Shown here: positions 1 through 8,140 of the stretch, in pieces
Position numbering within the stretch: position 1 is the first letter of the stretch
Layout of the letters: each line of letters begins with the position of its first letter
Assembly (NCBI RefSeq): GCF_021044885.1
Contig: NZ_JAJNOD010000002.1
Coordinates: 434,001 to 498,000, forward strand
Direction of reading: 5' to 3'
Length of the DNA stretch: 64,000 nucleotides
Origin: Microbacterium nymphoidis
GTDB taxonomy: Bacteria > Actinomycetota > Actinomycetes > Actinomycetales > Microbacteriaceae
Position numbers and translations under genes: made by a program
Notes under the pieces: model-generated
The model's database searches: none
What the model was told of the DNA's origin: nothing
What the model saw: the letters and a program-made list of their open reading frames with translations, nothing else

Positions 1-439
1 GGTCGACGGTGAGGTGGGCTTCATCGACGATCGGATCGAACCCGCTGTCCTCCAGGTGCTCCGTGATGGCATCGAGCTGGTGCAGTTCCTGCGTGCTCAG
101 GCCCTCGGGAATGGTCTCGGGCATGACGCGGCGCATCAGGTCGCCGTGCTCTGCAGCCTGACGTGCCTTCTCCCGGATGATGGGGCTGGAAGCGCCGCGC
201 TGTCCGGTCGCCGCGCGGTAGAGGGTGCGGGGGCGACCGCGCGTGGTGCGGTGCTCGGCCTCGGCCAGGACGAAGCCGCTCTCCATGAGGCGCTGCAGAT
301 GCTCGCGCACCGTGTTGGGATGCAGCCCGGTGGCGCTGGTGAGATCGTCGATGGTGCGATCGGCGCCTTCGAGGAGCATCGCCAGGATGCGAACGCGCGA
401 TTCGCTGGAGATCGGGCTGTAGCCATGGGGTGTGGCCAT
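1..439 (-). CDS. Winged-helix transcriptional regulator (3' end cut by window edge)
   Basis: About 146 residues are visible before the frame leaves the window. Residues about 11-55 form an ArsR/MarR-like helix-turn-helix, with IDDLTSATGLHPNTVREHL as the recognition segment, followed by a wing that ends in TTRGRPRTLYRA. The helical part after it contains no recognisable ligand-binding motif. The ATG at 439 is preceded by a weak GGGG stretch. The gene is divergent from the reductase that starts at 491, with about 50 bp between them, so it may control that gene and itself; this is inference from layout only. The exact family is not certain because the C-terminus is missing. Confidence 0.75.
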   Translation of the reverse strand, partial: MATPHGYSPISSESRVRILAMLLEGADRTIDDLTSATGLHPNTVREHLQRLMESGFVLAEAEHRTTRGRPRTLYRAATGQRGASSPIIREKARQAAEHGDLMRRVMPETIPEGLSTQELHQLDAITEHLEDSGFDPIVDEAHLTVD

Positions 440-477
440 GACCCCAGCATGACAGACGAAGATGAGAAACAGGCCGA

Positions 478-483
478 TAATCT
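478..483 (+). promoter_or_regulatory. -10 hexamer TAATCT, likely leaderless promoter
   Basis: TAATCT ends 7 bp before the ATG at 491. This matches the leaderless pattern of many genes in this window and favours 491 over the upstream in-frame ATG at 449. Confidence 0.45.
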
Positions 484-490
484 CGATTCC

Positions 491-1162
491 ATGAGCGAAC
501 CCGCATGCTCCGGCATGGCCCTCGGCGTGATCGGTGCTGGGCGGCTCGGGCTCGCGGTGGCGCGACTCGCGCTCGGGGCCGGCATGACGGTACGCGTTGC
601 AGGCTCCGGCGCTCCGGTGCGGACGCGTCAGGTGGTTGCGATGTTCGCACCCGGCGCGGAGACCGTGGCTGCCGAAGACCTGGTCGACGTCGGCACGGTC
701 GTGCTGGCGATGCCGCTGAGCGCGATCGACGACCTCGATCCGGGGATGCTGGAGGGGTCGGTGGTGATCGATGCCATGAACTACTGGCCCGAGACGGACG
801 GTATGCGGCCCGAGTTCGACGATCCGACGCGTCCGACGAGCACCCTGGTCGCCGCGCGGCTCGCCGGGGCTCAGGTGGTGAAGGCGCTGAACCACGTGGC
901 GTTTCGCGATCTCGAGGCCGGTGCGAAGCCGGTCGGCTCGCCCTACCGGATCGGAATCGGCATCGCGGGCAGCGGCGAGGCGCTCGAGAGGGTGGCCGTT
1001 GTCGTGCGGTGCCTGGGCTTCGATCCGGTTCCGGTGGGCTCGCTGGCGGAGAGCGGGGTGCTCGAACCGCGCGGTCCTGTCTTCGGGGCTGCGGTTCCGG
1101 CGGAGCAGCTGCGGGCGCGCATCGATGCTGCGCAGGGGCGCATAGCATCGGGGGATGGCTGA
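491..1162 (+). CDS. NAD(P)-binding F420 reductase-like oxidoreductase
   Basis: This 223-residue protein has an N-terminal Rossmann fold: the glycine-rich loop is GVIGAGRLGLAVAR at about residues 11-24. VVLAMPLSAIDDL and VVIDAMNYWPE follow, in the arrangement of the F420_oxidored (coenzyme F420:NADP reductase-like) family. A later segment, VKALNHVAFRDLE, fits the end of that domain. The substrate is unknown, and the family also includes plain NAD(P) enzymes, so F420 use is not shown. In-frame ATGs occur at 449, 491 and 515; 491 is chosen because of the TAATCT hexamer 7 bp upstream. The last 8 bases overlap the next gene. The divergent regulator at 439 may control it. Confidence 0.75.
   Translation: MSEPACSGMALGVIGAGRLGLAVARLALGAGMTVRVAGSGAPVRTRQVVAMFAPGAETVAAEDLVDVGTVVLAMPLSAIDDLDPGMLEGSVVIDAMNYWPETDGMRPEFDDPTRPTSTLVAARLAGAQVVKALNHVAFRDLEAGAKPVGSPYRIGIGIAGSGEALERVAVVVRCLGFDPVPVGSLAESGVLEPRGPVFGAAVPAEQLRARIDAAQGRIASGDG
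1143..1148 (+). promoter_or_regulatory. -10 hexamer TAGCAT, likely leaderless promoter
   Basis: TAGCAT lies inside the end of the upstream gene and ends 6 bp before the ATG at 1155, so the kinase gene could have its own leaderless transcript despite the overlap. Confidence 0.4.
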
Positions 1163-1907
1163 GCTTGAGATTCCGCTCGCGGGAGGAAACGCCACCGCTG
1201 AGGTCGTCAGGGTCGGCGACACGGTGCGCAAGCCCGTGACCCACTCGAGCGCCGCGGTCACGGACTTCATGTCCGCGATGCTCGCGGCCGGGATCGATAT
1301 CCCGCGTCCTCTTGGCACCGACGAGTCCGGCCGGCTGATGCTGGAATTCGTCCCCGGGGCGATGGCCGAGGACCACGAACCCGACCTCGATCAGCTGGAG
1401 GCCATCGGCGGGCTCATCCGCAGGATCCACGATGCGGCGCTCACGTACGTACCCGAACCTGGGGCCGTCTGGGAGGCGGTCATCCCCCCGCCGGGGGAGC
1501 CGGAGCTCATCTGCCACAACGACCTGACGCCATGGAACCTGGTGCTCGGCGAGCGGATGGTCTTCATCGACTGGGACGGTGCGGGGCCGAGCACGCGCGC
1601 GTGGGATCTCGCATATTCGGCGCAGGCGTTCGCTGGGTTGCATGCGGACGCGGACGAGGCCATCGGCGCTCGGCGTCTCTCGGCGATCGTCGACGGTTAC
1701 GACCCAGATGACGGGCTCCGTCGCGAGCTGCCCGCGCTGCTCGCGGTCCGCGCTCAGGCGATGCACGACATGTTGGCCGATGCGTATCGACACGACCGAA
1801 TGCCCTGGGCTCGCGTGTACGAGGAGGGCCACGGCGCGTTCTGGGCCGCGGCGGCGGAGTGGATCCGTCAGCGTGAGGACGTCTGGCGCGACGCGCTCTG
1901 CCGCTGA
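1155..1907 (+). CDS. Aminoglycoside phosphotransferase (APH)-fold kinase
   Basis: This 250-residue protein has the APH/choline-kinase fold. The catalytic loop HNDLTPWNLVLG is at about residues 119-130 and the metal-binding segment FIDWDGAGP at about 136-144, followed by WDLAYS. The family transfers phosphate from ATP to small molecules such as aminoglycosides, choline, homoserine or sugars; sequence alone does not give the substrate. Its chromosomal setting, with no resistance genes or mobile DNA nearby, argues against assuming a resistance role. The start overlaps the previous stop by 8 bp, and TAGCAT 6 bp upstream suggests separate leaderless expression. A 35-bp tandem array begins right after its stop codon. 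Confidence 0.85.
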   Translation: MAELEIPLAGGNATAEVVRVGDTVRKPVTHSSAAVTDFMSAMLAAGIDIPRPLGTDESGRLMLEFVPGAMAEDHEPDLDQLEAIGGLIRRIHDAALTYVPEPGAVWEAVIPPPGEPELICHNDLTPWNLVLGERMVFIDWDGAGPSTRAWDLAYSAQAFAGLHADADEAIGARRLSAIVDGYDPDDGLRRELPALLAVRAQAMHDMLADAYRHDRMPWARVYEEGHGAFWAAAAEWIRQREDVWRDALCR

Positions 1908-2185
1908 TCACGGTGGGGTGTGAGCCGGGGATGTGGTGGTGGTCACGGTGGGGTGTGAGCCGGGGATGTGGTGGTGGTCACGGTGGGGTGTGAGTGGTGC
2001 TGTGGTGGTGGTCACGGTGGGGTGTGAGCCGGGGATGTGGTGCTGGTCACGGTGGGGTGTGAGCCGGGGATGTGGTGGTGGTCACGGTGGGGTGTGAGCC
2101 GGGGATGTGGTGCTGGTCACGGTGGGGCGTGAGTGGTGTTGCGGTGGTGATCACGGCTGGGCGTGAGGGGGGTGTTGGTTGCGGG
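1908..2185. repeat. 35-bp tandem repeat array, about 8 copies
   Basis: Units beginning TCACGGTGGGGTG start at 1908, 1943, 1978, 2012, 2047, 2082, 2117 and 2151, so the period is 34-35 bp. Most units continue with a GTGAGCCGGGGATGTGG segment; two units carry GTGAGTGGTG instead and are one base shorter. The array starts at the base after the TGA of the kinase gene. There are no unique spacers, so it is not CRISPR. The rest of the gap, 2186-2243, is GC-rich with one degenerate trace of the unit, and holds no gene. Confidence 0.9.
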
Positions 2186-2243
2186 GGCCCGCGTCGTGCC
2201 GTGGCGCCGAGCGGATCTTGCGGCGGTCGCGCTGTGGTGCTGA

Positions 2244-2642
2244 TCACCGCTGACTGGCGGTGCCGGTGCTTCCGGGTGCAGCCTCGCGAGTGACGGCTTC
2301 GGCGGCTCGGCTGCCCACCCGCGCGCCGTAGAGCACGAACCCCACCATTGCACCCGCGCCCACGAGTGCGACAGACGCCAGCGCTGGCGTCGGCAGAGGG
2401 AGGAGCACGATCAGCCCCGCGGCGATGGCGACCAACGCCGAGAGCTGCGTCGCGCGCTTGGCCCGCACATGGGCTGCGAGCCAGGCTTCTTCGCTCGCCA
2501 TCGTGCTGGGGATACGGATGCCGGCGACCGGGTTGCGCTTGAGCTTTCCGGAAGCTGCTGCGTGCGCCATCCAGGCGATGAGAAGGCCCGACCCGACCAG
2601 GACAACGCACAACACGACTCTCACGCTCAGTTCCGCACCCAT
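2244..2642 (-). CDS. SdpI family membrane protein
   Basis: This is a 132-residue membrane protein with a hydrophobic N-terminal helix (about residues 5-25). The soluble motif RNPVAGIRIPSTMASEEAW at about 36-54 is typical of the SdpI C-terminal domain (GIRTPWTLxSDExW in relatives). Two more hydrophobic helices follow at about 66-105. Bacillus SdpI gives immunity to the SdpC toxin, but most actinobacterial members are stand-alone proteins of unknown role, and no sdpC-like gene lies nearby. ATG 2642 is preferred over the adjacent GTG at 2645; AGGA lies 9-12 bases upstream. It is transcribed in the same direction as the DUF222 gene, about 110 bp downstream of it. Confidence 0.8.
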   Translation of the reverse strand: MGAELSVRVVLCVVLVGSGLLIAWMAHAAASGKLKRNPVAGIRIPSTMASEEAWLAAHVRAKRATQLSALVAIAAGLIVLLPLPTPALASVALVGAGAMVGFVLYGARVGSRAAEAVTREAAPGSTGTASQR

Positions 2643-2750
2643 CACTCGATCCTATGCACGGTGCAAACAGGGCGTCGGGTGAGGGCTCGGACATGGCGGG
2701 CTTGGGGCTGACGGATGCGAGAAGCTGGGGCGATGGGGGGCACTGGCGAT

Positions 2751-4466
2751 TCAGCCAGGGCTTCGGTCGTGAGCGAGGCTCGGGGTGAAGGCAACAGCGT
2801 GGTGAGTGTGCTGGGGGCAATGGCGTCCTGCAGGGGTGATGAATTCCACGGTGCCGTCGGAGTGGTGTGTGATCTTCCAGCCGGCGTGGGTCTTGAGGGT
2901 GTGGTGGCGGCGGCAGAGGGGTGCGAGGTTGGTGATTGTGGTCGAGCCGCCATGGGCCCAGTCGTGGTTGTGATCGATGTCGGTGTAGCGGATGGGGACG
3001 CGGCACCCGGGGTGCCGGCAGTGCTGGTCTCGGTGGGTCAGGAAGCGTCGCATATCCGCGGTCGGCCGGTATCGGTCCGTGGCAAGGACCCCACCGCTGA
3101 TCGGGTGGGTAAGGATTCGGTCCCATCCGGGTTGTGCGCCAGCGAGGAGTCGGGCGGTGTCGGCGTCAATGGGGGTGATGCCATCGAGCTCGGCCCCGGT
3201 GCTCTCCCGCCCGAGGAGCGTGAGGACCGGGATGGTGACGGCGACGGTGGCCCGGATGGACCCGATCGCGGTGTTCACGCTGTTCGGGATGCTGGTGAGG
3301 AGGAGGTCGGCGAGCAGATCGGCGCGCAGCTGATCTACCGTCCGCGTGTCATGTCGCTCACTCGCGTCCGTGCCCGTGCCCGTGCCCGTGCCGGAGGTCG
3401 TGTCCGTGTCCGTGCCTGTGCCCGTGCCCGTGCCCGTGCCCGTGCCGGAGGTCGTGTCCGTGCCCGTGCCCGTGCCCGTGCCCGTGTCCATGCCCGTGTT
3501 GGCGTCCGGGTCCGTTCCTGCACGTGTACGAAGACCTGCGCCTGTGGGAAGACCAGTGTCCGTACCCGCGCCGAGTCGAGTGCGGGTATCAAGTCCAGTG
3601 CCCGTGCCGAGCCCGGTATCAGTGCCGGCGTTCGTGCCACCACCAGTGTCCCCGCGCCTCCTAGCGCTCGTGTCAGGACCAGTGTCCGCGCGCGTACCAG
3701 CGCTCGCACGCGTACCAGCGCTCGCGCTCACTGTCTGCGCCATCTCTCGTGTCCGGGCGGATGCGCGGGCTGTCGCTGGCGCGGGTGAACTGGTCGCCGC
3801 ATCGGCGTCCGCTCCGTTGCGGGTGTTCGCCTTGTTCGCCGCACGGAGCGTGTGTGCCATCTGATCCAGTCGATCCTTCACGCCATACGCCAGCACCGAG
3901 GGGAGGAGGGCGTGCAGCGTCGCCATGCCGTCGGCAGCATCGGTGACCCAGACCGCACGGGCACGACGGGCTTCCTCATGGCGTTCGGTGATCCCGATCT
4001 CGCGTACCTCTTCGGCCACGCGGGCGAGCATCGCGCGCAGCCGGTTCGGTGACTCCGCACGCGCGAGCGGGAGGGCACGCTCCACATACGTGTCCCGCGC
4101 GGGACCGCTCTCCACGGGTGTCCCATGCTCCAGGATGACCCGCACATGAGCGCCGGTGATCTCCCCGGATGACAGCGCGGCATGCACGGCGGTGAACCCG
4201 TGCACCAGCTGGTAGGCGTCCGACATCTGATGCTGCACGGTGCGGTCGCTCACCCGGACAGCGGCGCCCACCTCCGCCGCGATCGACCGCAGGCCCAGCT
4301 CCGCATCCGATGACCGCCCGGACGCACCGGACAGTTCCACCAGGTCTGCCAGCAGCGCTGCTTCGAGTGCATCCGTGGCGGCCCGTGAGCGCGATACCGC
4401 GGCCAGCGCATCGACATACGCGCGCACCACGCCGGGATCGGTGCTCAGAGAAGATTCGAATGTCAT
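2751..4466 (-). CDS. DUF222 / HNH endonuclease-type protein with Gly-Thr repeat linker
   Basis: This 571-residue protein belongs to the large actinobacterial DUF222 (13E12-like) family. The helical DUF222 domain covers about residues 1-215. A C-terminal HNH nuclease module is at about 470-545, with [19 protein letters not shown] and [13 protein letters not shown] holding the His-Asn-His and zinc residues. Between the two halves lies an unusual low-complexity stretch (about 230-370) of Gly-Thr-Asp-Thr runs, encoded by hexanucleotide repeats. The natural target is unknown; members often occur in many copies and some sit with mobile DNA, but none is seen here. The ATG at 4466 matches where DUF222 proteins begin; an in-frame ATG at 4538 would add a hydrophobic leader and is less likely. 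Confidence 0.85.
   Translation of the reverse strand: MTFESSLSTDPGVVRAYVDALAAVSRSRAATDALEAALLADLVELSGASGRSSDAELGLRSIAAEVGAAVRVSDRTVQHQMSDAYQLVHGFTAVHAALSSGEITGAHVRVILEHGTPVESGPARDTYVERALPLARAESPNRLRAMLARVAEEVREIGITERHEEARRARAVWVTDAADGMATLHALLPSVLAYGVKDRLDQMAHTLRAANKANTRNGADADAATSSPAPATARASARTREMAQTVSASAGTRASAGTRADTGPDTSARRRGDTGGGTNAGTDTGLGTGTGLDTRTRLGAGTDTGLPTGAGLRTRAGTDPDANTGMDTGTGTGTGTDTTSGTGTGTGTGTGTDTDTTSGTGTGTGTDASERHDTRTVDQLRADLLADLLLTSIPNSVNTAIGSIRATVAVTIPVLTLLGRESTGAELDGITPIDADTARLLAGAQPGWDRILTHPISGGVLATDRYRPTADMRRFLTHRDQHCRHPGCRVPIRYTDIDHNHDWAHGGSTTITNLAPLCRRHHTLKTHAGWKITHHSDGTVEFITPAGRHCPQHTHHAVAFTPSLAHDRSPG
3367..3490. repeat. In-frame hexanucleotide repeat (CCCGTG type) in the DUF222/HNH gene
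   Basis: CCCGTG or TCCGTG hexamers recur in tandem, broken twice by GGAGGTCGTG segments. On the coding strand they read as alternating Gly-Thr and Asp-Thr pairs. Degenerate versions of the same unit extend to about 3740. Confidence 0.85.
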
Positions 4467-4562
4467 GTCCTCATTCTGGCGACTGAATGGGAACAAAAGT
4501 ACGAAAGTGGCGAGGATGTGGATAACCCGCTCCGCCATAGAGAGCTCGGCCTCCTCCGCCGC

Positions 4563-4690
4563 GCACCGTGAGAGCACCCCGGCGAGAGCCCCGCATCGTG
4601 AGTCCGCCGCGAGAGCCCGCACCGTGAGACCGCCGCGAGAGCCCGCACCGTGAGACCGCGGCGAGAGCCTCGCACCCGGTGAAGGAAAGG
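4563..4690. repeat. Degenerate 26-30 bp direct repeats in a divergent intergenic region
   Basis: GCACCGTGAGA-type units start at about 4563, 4593 (GCATCG), 4619, 4645 and 4676, each followed by a CGAGAGCC-type segment. The whole gap 4467-4786 lies between the divergent DUF222 and nucleotidyltransferase genes. Apart from these repeats and the -10 hexamer at 4775, it contains no gene that I can support. Confidence 0.7.
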
Positions 4691-4774
4691 GGGCCGGGCC
4701 ATTTCAGAGACACCCGTCGGTCACGATTCGTCAACCTGCGCGCGGCAACCGGCCGCTTAGCGGGGGAAGATCCG

Positions 4775-4780
4775 TACCCT
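4775..4780 (+). promoter_or_regulatory. -10 hexamer TACCCT, likely leaderless promoter
   Basis: TACCCT ends 6 bp before the GTG at 4787. This decides the start of the nucleotidyltransferase against longer in-frame versions reading through the repeat region. Confidence 0.5.
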
Positions 4781-4786
4781 GGCACC

Positions 4787-5407
4787 GTGGACCACAGCGA
4801 GATCGTACGGCTCTACGGGCCGTGGCGCTCGCGCACGGTCGACGATGTCGTCGAGCTCTTCGCGGGGTATGCCGGCCCCTGGTGGATCGCCGGTGGATGG
4901 GCGATCGAGGCATTCACGGGGATCTCGCGCCCTCACGGCGACATCGACGTGAGCATCCCTCGCTCCGACGCGCATCTGCTGCGCGCGCACCTGCGCGACC
5001 GCCTGGATGTCTGGGCGGCGCATCGCGGCGATCTGCTCCCTCTGACGAACCCGGCCCGGATGGTTCCGGATACCTGCAGCAACCTGTGGCTGAGGGCAGA
5101 CGGTGCCAGCCCGTGGGAGTACGACATCATCCTCATGGACACGACCCCCACCCGATGGACCTACAAGCGCGACCCGCGGGTCGCGCTCGCGTTCAACGAG
5201 ATCCTCTGGTCTCAGAACGGCGTGAACTACCTGCGTCCCGAGATCCAGCTGCTCCACAAGGCTCCGGGACTTCGCCCGCAGGACCAGGCGGACTTCGAAA
5301 CCGCTCGTCCGGTTCTGAGCGAGGAAGCTTCGGTGTGGTTGCGACGAGCACTACAGACGGCGCACCCGGATCACCCCTGGATCGGAGAACTCGCTCCATC
5401 CCGTTGA
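4787..5407 (+). CDS. Nucleotidyltransferase (aminoglycoside 2''-adenylyltransferase-like)
   Basis: This 206-residue protein has the minimal nucleotidyltransferase fold. PWWIAGGWAIEAFTG (about residues 29-43) is the glycine-rich nucleotide-binding start and HGDIDVSIPR (about 48-57) holds the paired metal-binding aspartates. YDIILMD at about 113-119 probably gives the third carboxylate. The pattern resembles the aminoglycoside-2''-adenylyltransferase family (ANT(2'')-like). Most chromosomal members are uncharacterised, so resistance should not be assumed. GTG 4787 is chosen because of the TACCCT hexamer 6 bp upstream and because the domain begins soon after. It stands alone between the repeat region and the HIT gene. 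Confidence 0.75.
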   Translation: MDHSEIVRLYGPWRSRTVDDVVELFAGYAGPWWIAGGWAIEAFTGISRPHGDIDVSIPRSDAHLLRAHLRDRLDVWAAHRGDLLPLTNPARMVPDTCSNLWLRADGASPWEYDIILMDTTPTRWTYKRDPRVALAFNEILWSQNGVNYLRPEIQLLHKAPGLRPQDQADFETARPVLSEEASVWLRRALQTAHPDHPWIGELAPSR

Positions 5408-5446
5408 TCCAGCCCGCTGCTCTCATCACATCCGGAGCCCAGCGCC

Positions 5447-5452
5447 TACGGT
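5447..5452 (+). promoter_or_regulatory. -10 hexamer TACGGT, likely leaderless promoter
   Basis: TACGGT ends 7 bp before the ATG at 5460 of the HIT-family gene. Confidence 0.45.
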
Positions 5453-5459
5453 GGGAGCC

Positions 5460-5975
5460 ATGTGGTGGTCCGAACGCGAATGGCAGGCCCTGACATCGCC
5501 CGAACGTTGCGGAATGTGCGCTGACGCACATATGGAGAGCAATGAGCACAGCGTGCTCGTCGCGGCGACCGGCACCAGCTTCGTGCGGTTCGCCCGCAAC
5601 CAGCATCACGCGGGATACTCCCTCGTGATCCTCCGCGAGCACATCGTGGACATGGCAGAGCTGCCCGTCACGCAGCTCGCGCAGTTCTGGGTCGACGTGC
5701 AACGGGCCGCCCGCGTGATCGATCGCGTGTTCGAGCCGAAGAAGATCGACTACCTCGTCATGGGCCACCGGATGCCCCACCTGCACTGTCACCTGATTCC
5801 TCAGCATGAGGCCGACGACCCCCTGCGCAACGTGAACATCGCAGACGGCCCGACGTACCTTCCCGCTGGCCGACTGGCCTCCGCGGTCATGGCGATGCAG
5901 GAAGCCTGGCGCTCGCGGGAGGGCGCGCTTGATGGGGGCGTGGGCGGAACGCTCGGCGACGCCCCGTCGCCGTGA
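5460..5975 (+). CDS. HIT family nucleotide hydrolase/transferase
   Basis: This 171-residue protein has the histidine-triad signature HLHCHLIPQ at about residues 110-118; the middle His is the nucleophile attacking the alpha-phosphate of the nucleotide. CGMC near residue 18 may bind zinc, as in several HIT proteins. HIT proteins cleave AMP-linked substrates such as adenosine phosphoramidates, AppppA-type dinucleotides or adenylated intermediates; the substrate here is not known. The length fits the Fhit/HIT-like branch with a C-terminal extension. ATG 5460 is chosen over GTG 5451 because the GTG lies within the -10 hexamer region. It is probably transcribed alone. Confidence 0.88.
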   Translation: MWWSEREWQALTSPERCGMCADAHMESNEHSVLVAATGTSFVRFARNQHHAGYSLVILREHIVDMAELPVTQLAQFWVDVQRAARVIDRVFEPKKIDYLVMGHRMPHLHCHLIPQHEADDPLRNVNIADGPTYLPAGRLASAVMAMQEAWRSREGALDGGVGGTLGDAPSP

Positions 5976-6060
5976 ACCGCAGCATCGGCGTCCTTGCGGG
6001 GGAGTCCCACACGCGGACCGGGCGTAAGGTCGTGCGAAACACCGAAAGAGAGGCGGCACG

Positions 6061-7701
6061 ATGGCGAGCACCCACACCGTCCACAACCAGGCGGCTCCAC
6101 GCGAGGGACTGAACGAGTACCTCGTCAACCGCCCACTGGCCGAGGGCGTCACCACCTTCGGAGCCGGCTGGGCGACCGCAGAGCTCACGGCCACGGGAGA
6201 ACTGGTCGGAACCGCCGGATTCCAGCACGACGCGGAGCTGGCGAACACCGTCGAGCCGCGGTTGCTCACCTTCGACCGATGGGGGAACCGCCTCGACGAG
6301 GTGGAGTACCACCCGGCCTATCACTCGATCATCGGGAGTGCCGTCGCCGCCGGCGCGCACACCGCCGCCTGGGCGGATCCCCGTCCGGGGGCCCACGTGG
6401 CGCGCGCCGCCCAGTTCATGCTCTTCGCCCAGATCGAGCCCGGTCATGCCTGCCCGGTGTCGATGACACATGCGGTGGTCCCCGCGCTTCAGCAGTTCGC
6501 CACTGCGGAGCTTCGGGACTCCTGGCTTCCGCGATTGCTGGCACGCGAGTACGACCCCGTGTTGCGCGCCGGCAAAAGATCCGCCCTGTTCGGGATGGCG
6601 ATGACGGAGAAGCAGGGCGGTTCCGATGTGCGCGCCAACACGACGATCGCGGTTCCGCTCGGAGACGGCGAGTATCTGTTGCGCGGTCACAAATGGTTCT
6701 GTTCGGCCCCGATGTCCGACGGCTTCCTGGTGCTGGCGCAGGCGCCCGGGGGCCTCAGTTGCTTCCTCCTGCCGCGGATACTGCCCGACGGACGCCGCAA
6801 CCCCTTCGCCATTCAGCGGCTCAAAGACAAGCTCGGTAACCGGGCGAACGCCTCCAGCGAGATCGAGCTCGACGCCACCCACGCCTGGCTGGTGGGAGAG
6901 GAGGGGCGCGGCGTCCGCACCATCATCGAGATGGTCAACCAGACCCGGCTGGACTGTCTGCTGGGCTCGACCGCGGGGATGCGCCAGTCCACCGCGGAAG
7001 CCATCTGGCACGCACAGCATCGCTCGGCCTTCGGCGCCCTGCTGGTCCACCAGCCGGCGATGACGCAGGTGCTCGCCGACCTGGCCGTCGAGACGGAGGC
7101 CGCCACGCTCGCCTCCCTTCGCATCGCCGCGGCATATGACGAGACGGCACCGGCAACGGACGAGCCGTTCCGCCGGCTGGCGACGGCGGTGCTCAAGTAC
7201 TGGGTGTGCAAACGCGGACCGGGGCACGCGTACGAGGCGCTGGAGTGCCTGGGAGGGAACGGATACACGGAGGCGTTCCCGCTCGCCCGCCGCTACCGCG
7301 AGCAGCCGGTGATGGCGGTGTGGGAAGGCTCCGGAAACGTGATCGCACTGGACACGCTGCGGGCTCTCGCACGCGAGCCCGAGTCGCTGGACGCGTATGT
7401 GGACGAAGTGCGTGTGGCCTCGGGGGCGGACCGGCGGCTGGATGCGTTCGTCGATCACACCGTGGCACTCGCGCGCAGGTGCGCGGCCGACCCGGCCTCC
7501 GCGCACGCTCAGTCCTCCGCGCGTGCGCTCACCGAAGCACTCGCTGTAGCCCTCCAATGTTCACTTCTGCTCCGCCATGCTCCGTCCGCTGTAGCCGATG
7601 CCTTCCTCGCCACGAGGACCGAGGGTGCTCGTGGCTTCCTGTACGGCGCGGGACAGATCACCGGCGCGGCCGAGATCGTCGAACGTCACGCCGGCTTCTA
7701 G
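6061..7701 (+). CDS. aidB: AidB-like acyl-CoA dehydrogenase family flavoprotein
   Basis: This 546-residue protein has close to the length of E. coli AidB (541). The acyl-CoA dehydrogenase fold is marked by MAMTEKQGGSDVRAN (about 180-194) and the C-terminal CLGGNGYTE (about 397-405) and WEGSGNVIALDTLRAL (about 421-436). The last two and YREQPVMAVWEG are typical of AidB. E. coli AidB binds FAD and DNA and is induced during the adaptive response to alkylation; its chemistry is unsettled. No ada or alkylation-repair gene lies next to this copy, so the role is inferred by similarity. A GAGAGGCGG ribosome-binding site lies 4 bases before the ATG. Confidence 0.88.
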   Translation: MASTHTVHNQAAPREGLNEYLVNRPLAEGVTTFGAGWATAELTATGELVGTAGFQHDAELANTVEPRLLTFDRWGNRLDEVEYHPAYHSIIGSAVAAGAHTAAWADPRPGAHVARAAQFMLFAQIEPGHACPVSMTHAVVPALQQFATAELRDSWLPRLLAREYDPVLRAGKRSALFGMAMTEKQGGSDVRANTTIAVPLGDGEYLLRGHKWFCSAPMSDGFLVLAQAPGGLSCFLLPRILPDGRRNPFAIQRLKDKLGNRANASSEIELDATHAWLVGEEGRGVRTIIEMVNQTRLDCLLGSTAGMRQSTAEAIWHAQHRSAFGALLVHQPAMTQVLADLAVETEAATLASLRIAAAYDETAPATDEPFRRLATAVLKYWVCKRGPGHAYEALECLGGNGYTEAFPLARRYREQPVMAVWEGSGNVIALDTLRALAREPESLDAYVDEVRVASGADRRLDAFVDHTVALARRCAADPASAHAQSSARALTEALAVALQCSLLLRHAPSAVADAFLATRTEGARGFLYGAGQITGAAEIVERHAGF

Positions 7702-7735
7702 CCCGGATGTCCGCAGCCCATGGGATCATGGCGGC

Positions 7736-8134
7736 ATGCGCACGATCCTCAACATCATCTGGCTGATCCTCTCGGGGTGGGCGCTCTTCCTCGGCTACGT
7801 CCTCGCGGGAATCCTGCTCTGCATCCCGATCTTCACGATTCCGTGGGCGATTGCCTCCGTCCGCATCGCAGGGTATGCGCTGTGGCCGTTCGGGCGAGAG
7901 GTCGTGGCCAAGCCCACGGCAGGAGTCGGATCGTTCCTCGGCAACGTGGTGTGGGTGATCCTCGCCGGATGGTGGCTGGCGATCGCACACATCGTTTCCG
8001 GCATCGCGCTGTGCATCACGATCATCGGCATCCCGATGGGCATCGCAGACTTCAAGATGATCCCGGTGTCGCTGGCGCCGCTGGGCAAGGAGATCGTCTC
8101 CACCCGGCGCGGATCCTTCGACCGGACCCTGTGA
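7736..8134 (+). CDS. YccF domain inner-membrane protein
   Basis: This 132-residue membrane protein carries two copies of the YccF (DUF307) unit. Each has hydrophobic helices followed by a short polar turn: the first ends in YALWPFGREVV and the second in VSLAPLGKEIV. CIPIFTIPWAIASVRIA and CITIIGIPMGIADFKM are the matching halves. The family function is unknown. The ATG at 7736 has GATCAT 6 bp upstream, a weak leaderless-type -10. The next gene starts 6 bp after the stop, so the two are probably co-transcribed. Confidence 0.85.
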   Translation: MRTILNIIWLILSGWALFLGYVLAGILLCIPIFTIPWAIASVRIAGYALWPFGREVVAKPTAGVGSFLGNVVWVILAGWWLAIAHIVSGIALCITIIGIPMGIADFKMIPVSLAPLGKEIVSTRRGSFDRTL

Positions 8135-8140
8135 GAGCCC

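Noticed and set aside
21..1832. Long minus-strand open frame (about 600 codons) across the first genes
   Set aside because: It is antisense to two well-supported genes and its product is Arg/Pro-rich with no domain, as expected for a GC-rich shadow frame. Similar antisense frames at 16701-18764 and 33598-35652 were rejected for the same reason.
1908..2185. CRISPR array
   Set aside because: The 35-bp units follow each other without unique spacers, and no cas genes are present.
2047..3126. Minus-strand frame running from the DUF222 3' end into the 35-bp array
   Set aside because: It is out of frame with the DUF222 gene over the shared part, and the rest is repeat-derived His/Pro/Thr runs.
4467..4622. 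N-terminal extension of the DUF222 protein
   Set aside because: The longer frame runs through the degenerate repeats and adds a segment not found in the family.
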